64,000 nucleotides of DNA from Purshia tridentata (lineage: Eukaryota > Streptophyta > Magnoliopsida > Rosales > Rosaceae): the NCBI GenBank assembly GCA_003254885.1, contig QANT01008106.1, positions 22,060 through 86,059 of the forward strand. Direction: 5' to 3'. The notes under the pieces were generated by a model. It was given only the letters and a program-made list of their open reading frames with translations. It searched no databases and had not been told where the DNA came from. The position numbers and the translations under genes were made by a program. Below, piece after piece: positions 1 through 11,543 of this stretch (positions are counted from its first letter, which is position 1; every line of letters begins with the position of its first letter).

Positions 1-148
1 ACCTCTGTTCTATTAACTTCCATCTATTCTGTCATGATAGTTAGGTGAATCTCTATCATAACTTATCATGAAATACACTGCAGATAGTTAAAATGAATCT
101 CAGTTCAATAAAATATGCAACAAATAATGTTTTAGCTATATTACATAC

Positions 149-3100
149 CTCCTCTATGATTCTAAATACTTCAATTATTGATGCTGCCTGTCTTTGCTGA
201 GATGACAAAGGCTCCCATTCCTGCACATTGCCAAAAATTAATGATATAGTTCTCAGCATATGTTAAAGAGAGGACTCCTCTTATTAAAGCATGTCAAAAC
301 TCTAAAATTTATTTACTGGTTTCTCAAATGTTTAAGCAGAGGGTCAACTCATTCATCAGATATCAGACTTACCTAGGGCTGGAAAAGAAGAAAAACAATA
401 AATACTATCAACAAGCGATAACATTATTGTTAGACAAATGCCTTTGTAGTTTGTACACATCAACCAAGCAGCACATGTATATACTTTCTTTCTACCCATT
501 GGTTGCCTAGAATCACACTATTAGTTCTTTTTGATAAGCTACTAGGCAACAGGAGACAAATGAATCCTAAATCCACCAATCACACCATAGTTATCTTTTC
601 CTTGTTAATTTAGTGCATTTGTTTAGTCAGTCAGACAGGTATGAAAAGGTTATAATTGCATATTTAAATAACACCATCCAAGTCCACGTAGAGACAACCT
701 CAAGATCAAACGCGCGTCCAGTCCATTCCAAGATACGTGCATGCTGAGCAATCACCCAATCAAGAATGATAGGTTTAGCAACCTCACCAATCTGCCCAAA
801 ACAGAAATGGCAAACAGTTCATCCTTTGACTTGTCATCTAAAATGAAGCTGAAGAAAACAATATCATATTCTAGCTACACTACATAACAGTGAAAAATTT
901 ACAAGCTCTAAAATGAATGCACAGTGCAAATCTTTTCAAAACTGAAATTGTCAGTTCTTCAGTTGTTTGTCATATTGGACCCAGCACCAAACAAAATGCA
1001 CAGCAGAAATTCAATATCAAGCTCCCAGAATCTCCAGAACAGAATGATTGTCTCACCATTATTGTGTGTAGAGTATAATAAAATTCAATGCAAGCAGAAA
1101 GCAAATCACAAACAGATAAACTAACCGGATAATGGTGCAAATCTTCGCTATTTGCTGCGTTGCCAGTATTATATAGCTGAGTTAGGGCATGATCCAATAG
1201 ATCAGCAGCTGGAAGCACGGATTTAACATCTTCAGAAAGAGATGACACTCCATCGAGAAATGGTTTCTACATATTAATACAAGAAGTCAATCACCAGTTC
1301 ACAACATACCAGCTGCAACGAGATTTTTATTAAAATTTTCCGAACACAAACCAGTCTTTCCCAATAAATCTGGTGCAATAGCAAAGCCGCAGTCATCCTG
1401 GATTTAGGACACCATTTACCTAGCTCCGGATAGAAGACATTTAACTCTCTCTCAGCGATGGACCTCAGTTCATTTGCAAGCACATCCAATGGATGCTTCT
1501 TTTCCGCTTTGGATAAATGGTCTATCTTACTTGCTACCTAACAGTAAAAAAATATAAGTTCCATCTAAAACTGAAAGGACATCTAAATCGTATACAAACT
1601 TGAAATCATAAGCATGTCCTACCCGCCTGTATGCAGCTTCAATAGACCTTTTCACATAAGATTCAAGTATCGGAGCAGCATCCTCATTGAGAATATTCAA
1701 CCTGCTCAACTGCATGTATGAAATTTTTCCTGAGATTATTTATCCTTACAGTTACTTCAATTGAATTCCAACCATCCAAGTTTCTTCAACCATCAAATAA
1801 AACAAACAAAAAAATTAAAATATATATGGAAGTAACAGAACCCTACCAACTGCTGAGAGAATCTATTTGTGTATTCAAATATTAAATCAAACACCAACTG
1901 GAACCAAGTAGACCATGGAAGAAACCACTTATATCCATTTCTAGCTAAGAGTGCAGCAAGTCTAACCTTTATATCACCACCATCACCAAAAGTAAGAATG
2001 CCAACTACTGACACTAAGCTCATCACCCTTTTTAAGTGGTGCGGTTGCTGAAAAAAGAATCTCAAAATTAGAAAGATAATATTTGGGAATACAAATACAT
2101 CCTACAAGTGTTTTTTAATATCTAAATTTTACAAGACTTGTATAAAACATCCATAGATACAAGAAAAAAGTAAAATAAGTCAACATTGTTTAACAAGAAG
2201 TTACAAAGTTTAGACAATTGTCATTTCATTTTATATTGAGTAACAATGATACAAGGATATAAATGGCACATAAAAACTAAAAAATAAAAGAAAATTAGAA
2301 AGTAAAGACCATCAGGTAAAACTGCTGCATGATCCAAAAAGTTTTTGCAATCACATACTACATAAATGGGACATAATATAACAGAGGCATTAAAGAATAT
2401 CAAATAACCTGACTGAAATGCAGATGATAGTCTTGCAGTTTACTCTCACACCAGATGCTTATCAAGTAGAAGACAGCCTCAACCAAACTTAACTTTATCT
2501 CAATGCCATTGCACTGCCTTGAACATAACAGGCTATTCATGTATAGCCTCACCTTCTCATCATCATCTTCAGCTGACATGAGTTTCTGCAGCTCGAGCAT
2601 TGCATATTCTAACAGCACAGCCTCATCTGTTCCAACAAACTTTAGCACAGAAATTTGCCTTAGATAAACTGGTTAAAGATGGTATTAAGCAATAAGCATT
2701 GACAGGGAAAGTGAAGGACAATGGTATAGTTAACCTATAGAATGAAGGTGCAATATTCTTTCAAGTCTCTACTCCAAGATTTAGGAAAGGTTTGATGCCA
2801 TCAGCATTTAATATATGGAATTAAGGACTGCTGAGGCAGACATTTGCTCGGCCACAATATTAAAGAGAGACTTCTTTTTATACTATATATTCACCCAGTG
2901 CACAAAATACAGCTATAAAATTAACATATTTCATGATGAAGTCCACAAGTTTAAAAAAGGTAAATGATTTTATATTAATCATGATTACTAAAACATACTC
3001 CATAAATGTTAAATTATTAAAACTATTAAGTATACCTGTCGGAAAAGGACCCACCCATATAATGCATCATGCAGTTTTTGAGTGATGCCTAAAGTAGACC

Positions 3101-6100
3101 ATGTCAATTTCATAAGCATCAGGAACTCTTCAGCTTCCTAATAGAACAAAAGCAGAAAAGTTGAGCTTCAAACAAAAGTAAAACGACAAGTACGTTAACA
3201 GAAATTGCTTAACTAAAATTAAGACAAGGCTATATATCTACCGCTATCAGCTGGCCTTCATCAAGAACATCAAACACACCAAGAAGTAATTTCTCATAAA
3301 GTCTAATATTCAAGTGATATCCAGAAGTCCAATAACAGGTCTCACTTTGGATACCAAAGTGTCCTGGAAGAGATGACAACTGTACAGCCACCTGTTTGAT
3401 AACAGAGAGAATTTCTGCCCGTTCAGAAGGAGACATAAAGTCCCATTCCTGCAACATCCAGAAAACCGATCAGGGCCATCATCAAATTGTGGGGACAATT
3501 AAGACAAATACACAGCAAGAATATCAATAAGTAGTCCATCGGTATATAATATTGTAAACTCACAACCACACACCTTTGCATTTCTGACCATAGCAAGAGA
3601 TCGCTTTATAGTTAGATGATCATGGGCTACAAGATTAGAAGAAAAACAAAGAAGTTCTTCTAAGATACTTGCCTACAAAATGAGTTGCAAAACATTCTGT
3701 TAAGTCAGAGCATAAAATGATCATTCTATATTGGTAACTAGATCACTAAATCCATTAGAACACGCCTAAAGAACTATATGTCAATTATCAAATTCCTCAA
3801 CCTCTCAAACTTACCGTGTATTTTGGATTAAACAATTAACCAGTTGAAAAGCTTTTGATGGGACACAGTGTATTGCCTAGATTTTACTATAACCCTCAAT
3901 TACAGCTAAGTTCGCTATGACTTTTTTAGGTGTAACAGTATACCAAATTCACATATTTGATATTTGTTCTAACCTGTTCTGAAATGGAAAGGATTTGATT
4001 CTAAGATATTCTGAAGTTGATCATTACCTGTCTATTTTTCCATTGCATATAAGACTTTTCATTTGAAAACTCGGACTTAAAAGTGCCATTTAAAAGCCCC
4101 AACAAAATTTGAGGAACATCAATTTGCACCTGTGTTCTCCCTGAAGCTAACTGCATCAACTTTTTCCGAGTGCACTCATCCATCATTTCTGAAATCTAGC
4201 AAAGAAGAAATTATTTGCTTCTGACATGGAATAGTTGAACACTTAAGCGAGAAAGGAAAGGTGAAAAAAAAATTTATATATATCCTTCTCTTCAACTTAT
4301 TGGTGTTTGCAACTCCAGCCAGGGCCAATTATGTCATGGAAGCTATTTATTATAAAAGCCACCAATAGAAATAAAAAAATATACGTATGCTTAAGCTTTT
4401 TTTTACCCTTCCTTTTAGAAGCACTTTATAACATCAACTGAAAGTGGTATAAGCTTGAATTTCGTAATAATTTATCACCTGTATTTTTATAAATATAAAA
4501 ATTGAAACAGCTCCTGATGGGCGTGGGACTCAAAAGTGCTCAAGAAATTTATGGAAAAGAAAAACACCACCACAGACAAATGATGACCAGAAAGGAAAAC
4601 CAGAAAGTAAAGCAAGGAAGAGAAAGGCAAGTACACTGTCCATGTCCTTACGAAATGGCAGATATCACTCCAATCTCATGGATAAAATTATTAAAATCTA
4701 AGAACTCAAAAACTGAAAAATTCCAACCCCTATTGCCCACCACATCTATCCATTCTCTCTCAGAACTTCTTGAAAATTATATTCAACATATATCATCCAA
4801 CTGTATTAAGATATGCATCCTGTATCTTTTCTGGCAGATGATATAAAGGAGCCATATTCCTATGGATACTTATTATTTACCATGTCAAAATACACATATT
4901 CAAATCTGAAGTCAGAGATTAGCCAATGACTTTAACTGAAGAGACTAGTTAACAGATCATTGTATAAATGCATATTAATGAGTGCATTCAGTTTTAAATG
5001 TGATACATATAAACAACTTTCCAGACATTAGATTCCAGGATACATGCATAATCACATTAAATTTGGAAAGCTTTCCGCATCTTTCCTTAGAAGTCTTATA
5101 CTCCCTATCAAGCCCAAAAATTACAGCTCGGAAGTGAAGAGAAGAAAATAATAGATTACCTGCATCTGCACACGGATGGTGTTTATTAGCTGTAAATGTC
5201 TTTCAAGAGGCTGAGAATGCACATTTGTTTTATCCTTTCTACTCTTCAATCTAGACAGAAATTTGGAACTCCTTTGTTTCTTTCTATCCTCAACTGAGCA
5301 TATTTCAATCCTGGTTACATAAAGACAAAGAGTAAGACGGCAAGAGAGAAATAGAGAGTAAAAGACTAACTCCGCATCAAATCAAGGTGTCGAAATTCCG
5401 TAATTGAAAGGCAGTAAATGTTTTGTATGAAAGAAACAGGGTTTGCGCCACATACACACACATATGCAGAAAGAGAGAAGTGAGAGATTACCCAGAAGTT
5501 GCCATAGATGCAAGCAAAATTTCATAGGCTGACTCCCACAAGTCATCATCGGACAATCCTTCAAAAGTTCTAAAGCTACATTACAGGTTACTCAAAATAT
5601 GAAAGGCCAGAGCTTCAGGATACAAATATATAAATTTTTACAGAATGATCATATAATATTATGGAACAAATCATTTCATAACTGAAAAAGACGGGAGTGA
5701 CTATCATTTGAGGAACCTCTCATTTCATAACTTATTTTACGGAACATGACCATACCAAATTGCAGACCCATTATTTTATCATGAAAAATATACACGAAGC
5801 AACTGATACCTGTGTTCAGAATAGGCAATCCCAATGAAAGAATTTTAGAATCTTCAACAGGCATTGGAGGTGTGCTCGTCGAGGCTCTATATTTCAAACC
5901 ATAGTCATCACCAGCCTTTGCAGTGTTCTCAACATTCCAAGAATCCAGCTGGCTAGGTGAACTTGATGCATTGTTAGTGGTCTGTCTCACATTTAGGGGA
6001 GAAGGAGCCCGCCGAGGAGGTGATCCAGATGATTCTGGATCAGAAAGTAGAAAAAAGGAATCCCCTAACTGGGAATGAATCTGCCAGAAAAGTAAAGCAT

Positions 6101-6784
6101 AACGAAAATGAATCCTAACAAAGAGAAATAAAAAGAAACCTAACTTGAAAAGAAAGAAAGAAAAATCTTAAGCTAATTCATTTCAAGCTTCTATGAGTTT
6201 TGGGTCAGTTTGCTTTACTTTACTTTCAGTCACACACCTATGCTGTCCAACCAGCTTTGAAAATGTTTAGTCTCTCTTAAATTTCATTTTCAAAGCATTT
6301 CTCACTCTTTTCCCAGTTGTTAAGCCAAAGCAAAACAACCACCAAATGAAACTTCAAACCATAACAAAAATTAGACCTCTATGTAAGTATTGGAGCAGAA
6401 ACACATACAAGAAATAGTTAAAGTCTTACCATTAGAGGGTAAGAAGATTCATGGAAGTACTTCTTAGTAGCTTCAGGTATATCCAACACTCCACCTAATT
6501 GCACAAAACAATTTAAAAAAATAAATTAGACGAAAGTATATTTATCATTCAGCTCAATTTTGTAGCAAAGTGAAATGAAAAAACGACTTGCCGGATTTGA
6601 CGCAATCGAGGACATAATCGACACTGAGAGTATCGAAATCGATGTGGGAAAGAGAAGAGGTGGCAGCGGGTCCGGACCCGGACGGGGTTCGGAGCTCCGT
6701 GACCAAGCCCGATGACAAGAGGAACTCCAAGAGCTTACGACGGTCGCGGCGGTAGCGCTGCAATAGAGGGTGGTGGTGCTCCAT
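149..6784 (-). CDS. DUF810/MUN-domain protein (PATROL1-like), 3' part outside window
   Basis: Sixteen exons can be joined in frame on the minus strand: 6784-6592, 6494-6430, 6080-5810, 5558-5492, 5310-5160, 4195-4028, 3672-3574, 3448-3242, 3137-3036, 2639-2409, 2047-1847, 1709-1623, 1537-1352, 1266-1126, 791-699 and 220-149. They give 778 residues, and the gene continues past base 1. The start is the ATG at 6784; the N-terminus has the LLQRYRRDRRKLLEFLL motif of this family, followed by SVDYVLDCVKSG. Later blocks such as GYHLNIRLYEKLLLGVFD and FLDGVSSLSEDVKSVLPAAD match the PATROL1 pattern as I remember it. PATROL1 is a MUN-domain protein (related to Munc13 priming factors) needed to deliver the proton pump AHA1 to the plasma membrane of guard cells. 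The N-terminus looks closer to the less studied Arabidopsis member At4g11670, so a role in vesicle tethering is an inference. Intron 1 uses a GC donor (6591). Family assignment is strong; the specific role is not known. Confidence 0.9.
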
Positions 6785-7789
6785 CGTCGTCAGCTGCTCT
6801 GCTCCTACTCAGCGCGCACACACATAGAGAGAGACAGGGATCATCGGTACATGTCGTATTGTCGTGTCGAGGAGCGCGAAAAAGCACAAAGCGCACGAAC
6901 TCTTTAACACGCTTTTCTTTTTCTATTCCTCTTTTGCCTTAAATTATACTTTTGCCACTCAATTTTGATAATTTTTATGTTGACCACTTCTCTACTTTTT
7001 TCTCTGACCTTTAAATTTAAAATTGGCTTATTTACAATTTTTTTTTTTCAAATGTGTCAGTTGAGGTCAGTTGTGACATTTTGACAAATCCTAATTGGGT
7101 GAAAGGGCAGTTTATACCCCTCCATATCAACATTCATCTACTTCAAATAGATAAAAATGATCTTTATTAAACAAGTGGAACAATTAATAAATCAAAACAG
7201 AGCTTAGAAAAAATTGTGGACCAAAATTAAACTAGTTATAAAATAAGTAGACCAAATGTGTAATTTTCTAACTTTATTCATTAACAAAAATATATAAATA
7301 ATTAAAACAAATCATCTCCACTCATACATAGAAACACAAGTACTTGTTTAGCTAAGAGATGCGTTGTCACAAGTAAGATATTTACAACTTACAAATAAGA
7401 GAAAAACAAAAAAACAAAAGTTTTTATCTTTACCAACAAGAGCTCCATTTTTCTTTTATAATGGATAAAATCAAAATATAATCTTTGTATTACTCAGCCT
7501 CATCACTTGACCTAACCCCCCAATAGCTTACTAACTAGAGTTCATTTTACCAACCAGCCAATTAATCAAGAAATTGCGCTACTTTGCAAACATTGCTTTA
7601 AATCACAAAAAATAAAAAACTAATATGTTTTAAATCATTTCTTATTTTACATTTGATTGTTATATATTCTTTTTGAAAATGAAAAATAGAAGAAAGAAGT
7701 AAACAGTGTTGGGAGACATACGCCACACAGGACGAGTGTATAAAGCCTTGGTTTATATAATTTTGACTCTTGAGCCTCTTCAAGACTCT

Positions 7790-7935
7790 ATCCAATTGAT
7801 TTTGTAGAACCAATTTTCATTTTGCTATCTGTGCATGGTATAACAAAGTCTGACTCCACCCACTGTCAATTGATTTTATATTAAAAACAATTTTCTTCTT
7901 GCTATCTGTGCATGTTATAGTAGTTTATAAAGTAG
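7790..7935. repeat. Imperfect tandem duplication, unit about 76 bp
   Basis: Two adjacent copies share CAATTGATTTT near their start and TTGCTATCTGTGCATG near their end; the first lies at about 7790-7850 and the second at about 7867-7935. The copies differ by several substitutions and small indels, so the duplication is not recent. A shorter direct repeat (AGTTTATAAAGT, twice) follows at about 7920-7945. No gene overlaps it. Confidence 0.6.
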
Positions 7936-8470
7936 TTTATAAAGTCTTGAACTTCTCTGCCCATGCCATTTTCAATGCCATACACAAGTAGATATTGGAT
8001 TTGTTATATATCAATCAGCAACATGAATATATCGATTGCAAGTACTAAAAAGTAAAAGCTGGTTTGGGTAGCATATCAACACATCAAAAGCTCTTTATCT
8101 TTGGACAAAACAACTACATCCTAGAGACTACCCTCAAACATATCATAATCCAACAAGTTCCATGAATAACATCTTATTGACTTTCAATAAACATATTTCT
8201 AGAGTAATCAGTATCAAGTAAGCACTCTTGGAGTTTAGTTTTTGGCAAGGAACAGCCCTTCACATTGTAAATATAAGTTAAAACAGCTGTCTTTGAGATA
8301 TACATAATTACCGAGATACCCTGGCAACACCCATGTACAAAGGCACTTAAATATACCAGAGCAAAGACAACTACGAAGTGCCACTGTCATCATCATCATC
8401 ACTACTACACAACAAGACCGATGACAACTACTACATCTACCCTACAACAGCAAACAACTTCAACGACAAC

Positions 8471-8590
8471 GATATAAAAGACCTGCAGTGAGTCGAGTGC
8501 CAAGCTTTGCAATGGATTCCTCCCCAGCAAGACTAGTAGGGCCTGCATTGAGTCCAGTGCCAAGCCTTGCATTAGATAACACTCAAGCAA
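8471..8590 (-). repeat. 60-bp tandem duplication in the 3' UTR of the RING gene
   Basis: Read on the minus strand, 8590-8531 and 8530-8471 are two 60-base units sharing TTGCT at the start, GCTTGGCACT in the middle and ATGCAG/CTGCAG near the end. The block begins 56 bases after the RING stop codon, so it should be transcribed. The units are clearly diverged. Confidence 0.65.
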
Positions 8591-8645
8591 GAATTTGTAT
8601 GTAAGCCCCAGAATGCCCGAGCAGAATTCTTTAATTAGGAGTATT

Positions 8646-11512
8646 CTAAACTTCCACTTGATTATGGCTGGTACTCTTCAAAATATTGTACTTGCACAGA
8701 GGACATGTAGCATTGATATAAAGCCACTTATCAATGCAGGAACAGTGAAAATGGTGACCACAAGGAAGTTGCCTTAGCTCCACTCCGTCATCATAAGAAG
8801 AAAGGCAGATGCAGCACTCCTATAAATCACAAAGATCATCATTTAGATATGACAAGTATCTTTTGACCAACACTATGAATACAAAACGAAACCAAGTATG
8901 CAACTAGTCATGTAGACAACATCTTTTCTAACAGAATCAGAAGGTAAAGATGACTAATTACCCAAAAACAAATGGCCACTTACCGCATCCTCCAGCGAAA
9001 GAACATGTTCAATGGGTGAATCTGTTCCACATTCAGTCATTACTCCTCCCTGAGGTCCTTGTACATCATCTGCAACTTTCTCGTTGCCAACTTTCTTGAA
9101 TTTGAATTTTGTTAACTGTTCAATGTCTTCCTTAGATGCTCCATCCTGCTTCAACAACAGGTCATTCAAACATAATAGAGAGCACAGGAAGGGAGCCATT
9201 AATATTCTTCGAAACAAACTCCAGTAAAATTTACAAACATAAGAAGGCAAACTACTTATAAACCAGACTTCTTAGTGTTAGTCACAACAACAACAAATCA
9301 AGCACACCACCGTTCAAGTTTGAAGCAATTAAAACAGAGCCAGAAAATTTGGATCAAATGGAAGAGAATTAATAAATCTTTCATTCCCAAGTGCTCAAGG
9401 CCAACTAGTAGTTTACCATACATCAATTTTTCTAACTCTTATACATCAAATTCAGAGGAAAATTTTATGAAATCATAATAGTTGCATAGGCGTTTGAGAG
9501 ACTGTGAGATGCAACTTTATAAGATGAGTATCAAAATGTAAGAAAAATATACCAGATAACTTCAAGGAGATTAAAAGTTTAGGGGTAAATAGAAAATAGG
9601 CATTGGTTTAATTTTGTGCAAATTATCTTACCACAGTGGGAACTCGCCTATTCAAGTGAAATTTTCATGAAGGCAATCAACTATTTCAACTTCCATCTGC
9701 TATACAAAACATTTGCGCTAGACTTACCAACACACTCCAGATAGAAAGAGATTGAGAGTTATTCTAATAGGCAAATAGGAGCCAAACCCATCATAATTAA
9801 GTTCCATTTAAGAGTTCAAACCCTCCAACTGAGAATCTTAGTACGTTAAATTTCCATTCAAACTAACAAGAGTCGATTAACTTTTGTGATAATCAATTAT
9901 TTGGTACATAAAGTTTGCATCCATTGAGCCACATAGGATGAGTCAGTTTCCAGTTTCAATTTTTAACCGTTACATACTGGTCTAGTACTTCTCGACCTGC
10001 ATTATGTTGGTGTGTAGGAATATATTAGGAAAGTTAGTAAATGGTTGACTTTTCCGGATTTATTTTTTTCCTAGTTTGTACATGATAGCTATAAAAACCT
10101 CCTAGAGGTTTGCTATTCACACTCGTCTAAGGCAACTGTGCTGCAAACTCTCTAATTTATCAGTGTACATGTGGTTTAGTCTTTCAAAAAAGCAAAAAGC
10201 TTTTGTCAGAATTTTTATTTCCTGTTTTGCCCTTTTGTCATTAATCCAATAACACACAAGGGAAACCCAAGCTACTCAACTCTCGTTGCACCGACCCCCT
10301 TTTATGAACAAGCAAAACCCACTCTCTCCCTTCTACTCCTCTTATTCTTTGGACACGTTCGCTGATTGGCCTTCATCTTCCTGGGGCTTCTCTTCTTCAA
10401 CGGATTTGGTATCCAAATTCGGATTCGAGGTCTTCTTTGGAGTTTGGTCTTCTAGGCTTTTAGAATATGAATTGGCCATGTAGGAGCTTGATGAGTTTGG
10501 TGGTGAGTAAGCCTTATGAGAATCGGTGGGAATCGTTTAGTTGTATGATGAAGAGATATGGTTTGTTCTTGTGCTGGAGGAGAAAGACTAAAACATATGG
10601 TGGAGGGATTCAGTTTTCTTTTTTGGGTAAGAAGGGGTTCAGTTTTTTAGATGGCGTCTTTTGGGTTTCCCTTTGGTGTAATTGGATTAATGACAGAAAG
10701 AAAAAACAGAAATAAAATTTTTAACAAAATCTTGTAGCTTTTCTTGAAAGACCAAACCACGTGTAAACTGATAAACTAGAGAGTTTGGAGCCTAGTCACT
10801 TTGGGCGACTGTGAATAGCAAACCTCATACCTCCTAAGGGGAGAATAATAACTTAAATAAAATTATACTCTAAATTCTACATGGTATCATAGCCTTGTTT
10901 TCCGGGAGGTCCTGGGTTCAAATACCTCACCCCAAATTTGGTCTGTCAGTATATGTTTGCTCTCCACGTGCAGTGTAGGGTTGCAGGTAAGGGTGGGTAT
11001 TAGCTTTATATACATGATTGGCCCATTCCCTAATAGATTAAACTTTTCGGGGCATAGTGGTTGTCTAACGCGTGTAGGAATAGATTTGGAGAGTTTGTAA
11101 ATAGTTGACGTTTCCTGTAATCATTAGGATTATTTTCTTTCCTAGTTTGTACATGATTGTATGGCTATATATACCTCCTAAACGGAGAAGACTAAAATAT
11201 AGGAAATGATTCTCTAAAATTCTACATATTGAAGCAATATTCACTTAAGCTAAGGATTGGTAATAGACAATGATAGTAATGAACATAAAAACTCACACAC
11301 AGAAGAGAGAGGACAGTACACAAGAACTACCTGGTCTGCCACAGCGTATAAAAGTGCAATAATACACGGAAGGCAGCAGCAAACAGCGATACCAATGATA
11401 CATGCCAGTGCAACACAGAAAACGACAAAAAACACATCAAAACCCAGGAATATTATACATAGCCTGCAGACAAAGTAACATTGCCATAGTTAATATGATT
11501 TCAAATAAATGG

Positions 11513-11543
<31 letters not shown>

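Larger units (their letters stand above)
6785..8645. other. Intergenic, AT-rich, between MUN gene 5' end and RING gene 3' end
   Basis: The stretch holds the upstream region of the MUN gene (from 6785) and the 3' untranslated region of the RING gene (below 8646). Two local tandem duplications are seen, at about 7790-7935 and 8471-8590, both listed separately. At 6945-7275 there are weakly complementary ends that could be an old MITE, but I could not support it. No coding region is recognised. Confidence 0.6.
10005..11226 (+). mobile_element. TRIM retrotransposon (LTRs, PBS, no coding) in intron 3 of the RING gene
   Basis: Two related terminal repeats bracket a short non-coding interior. The right LTR is about 11062-11226. 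The left LTR runs 10005-10881 but is split by a DNA transposon at about 10105-10827. Both share GTGTAGGAAT near the start, CCTAGTTTGTACATGAT, a CTATA(A/T)A box followed by ACCTCCTA, and end in ATTCTACA. A primer-binding site (TGGTATCATAGCC) lies directly after the left LTR. LTRs of about 165 bp, an interior of about 180 bp and no ORF fit a TRIM. Orientation is set by the PBS. The LTRs are visibly diverged and I could not find a clean 5-bp target duplication, so the element is old and its outer ends may be off by some bases. Confidence 0.8.

Noticed and set aside
6945-7275. Possible MITE upstream of the MUN gene
   Set aside because: The ends are only weakly complementary (about 14 of 22) and no target duplication was found.
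10286-10715. Two overlapping short open frames inside the nested MULE
   Set aside because: They match no protein I know and are interrupted; treated as possible captured, non-functional DNA.
10908-10925. tRNA gene suggested by GGGTTCAAATACC
   Set aside because: It follows the PBS inside the TRIM, and no cloverleaf can be formed around it.
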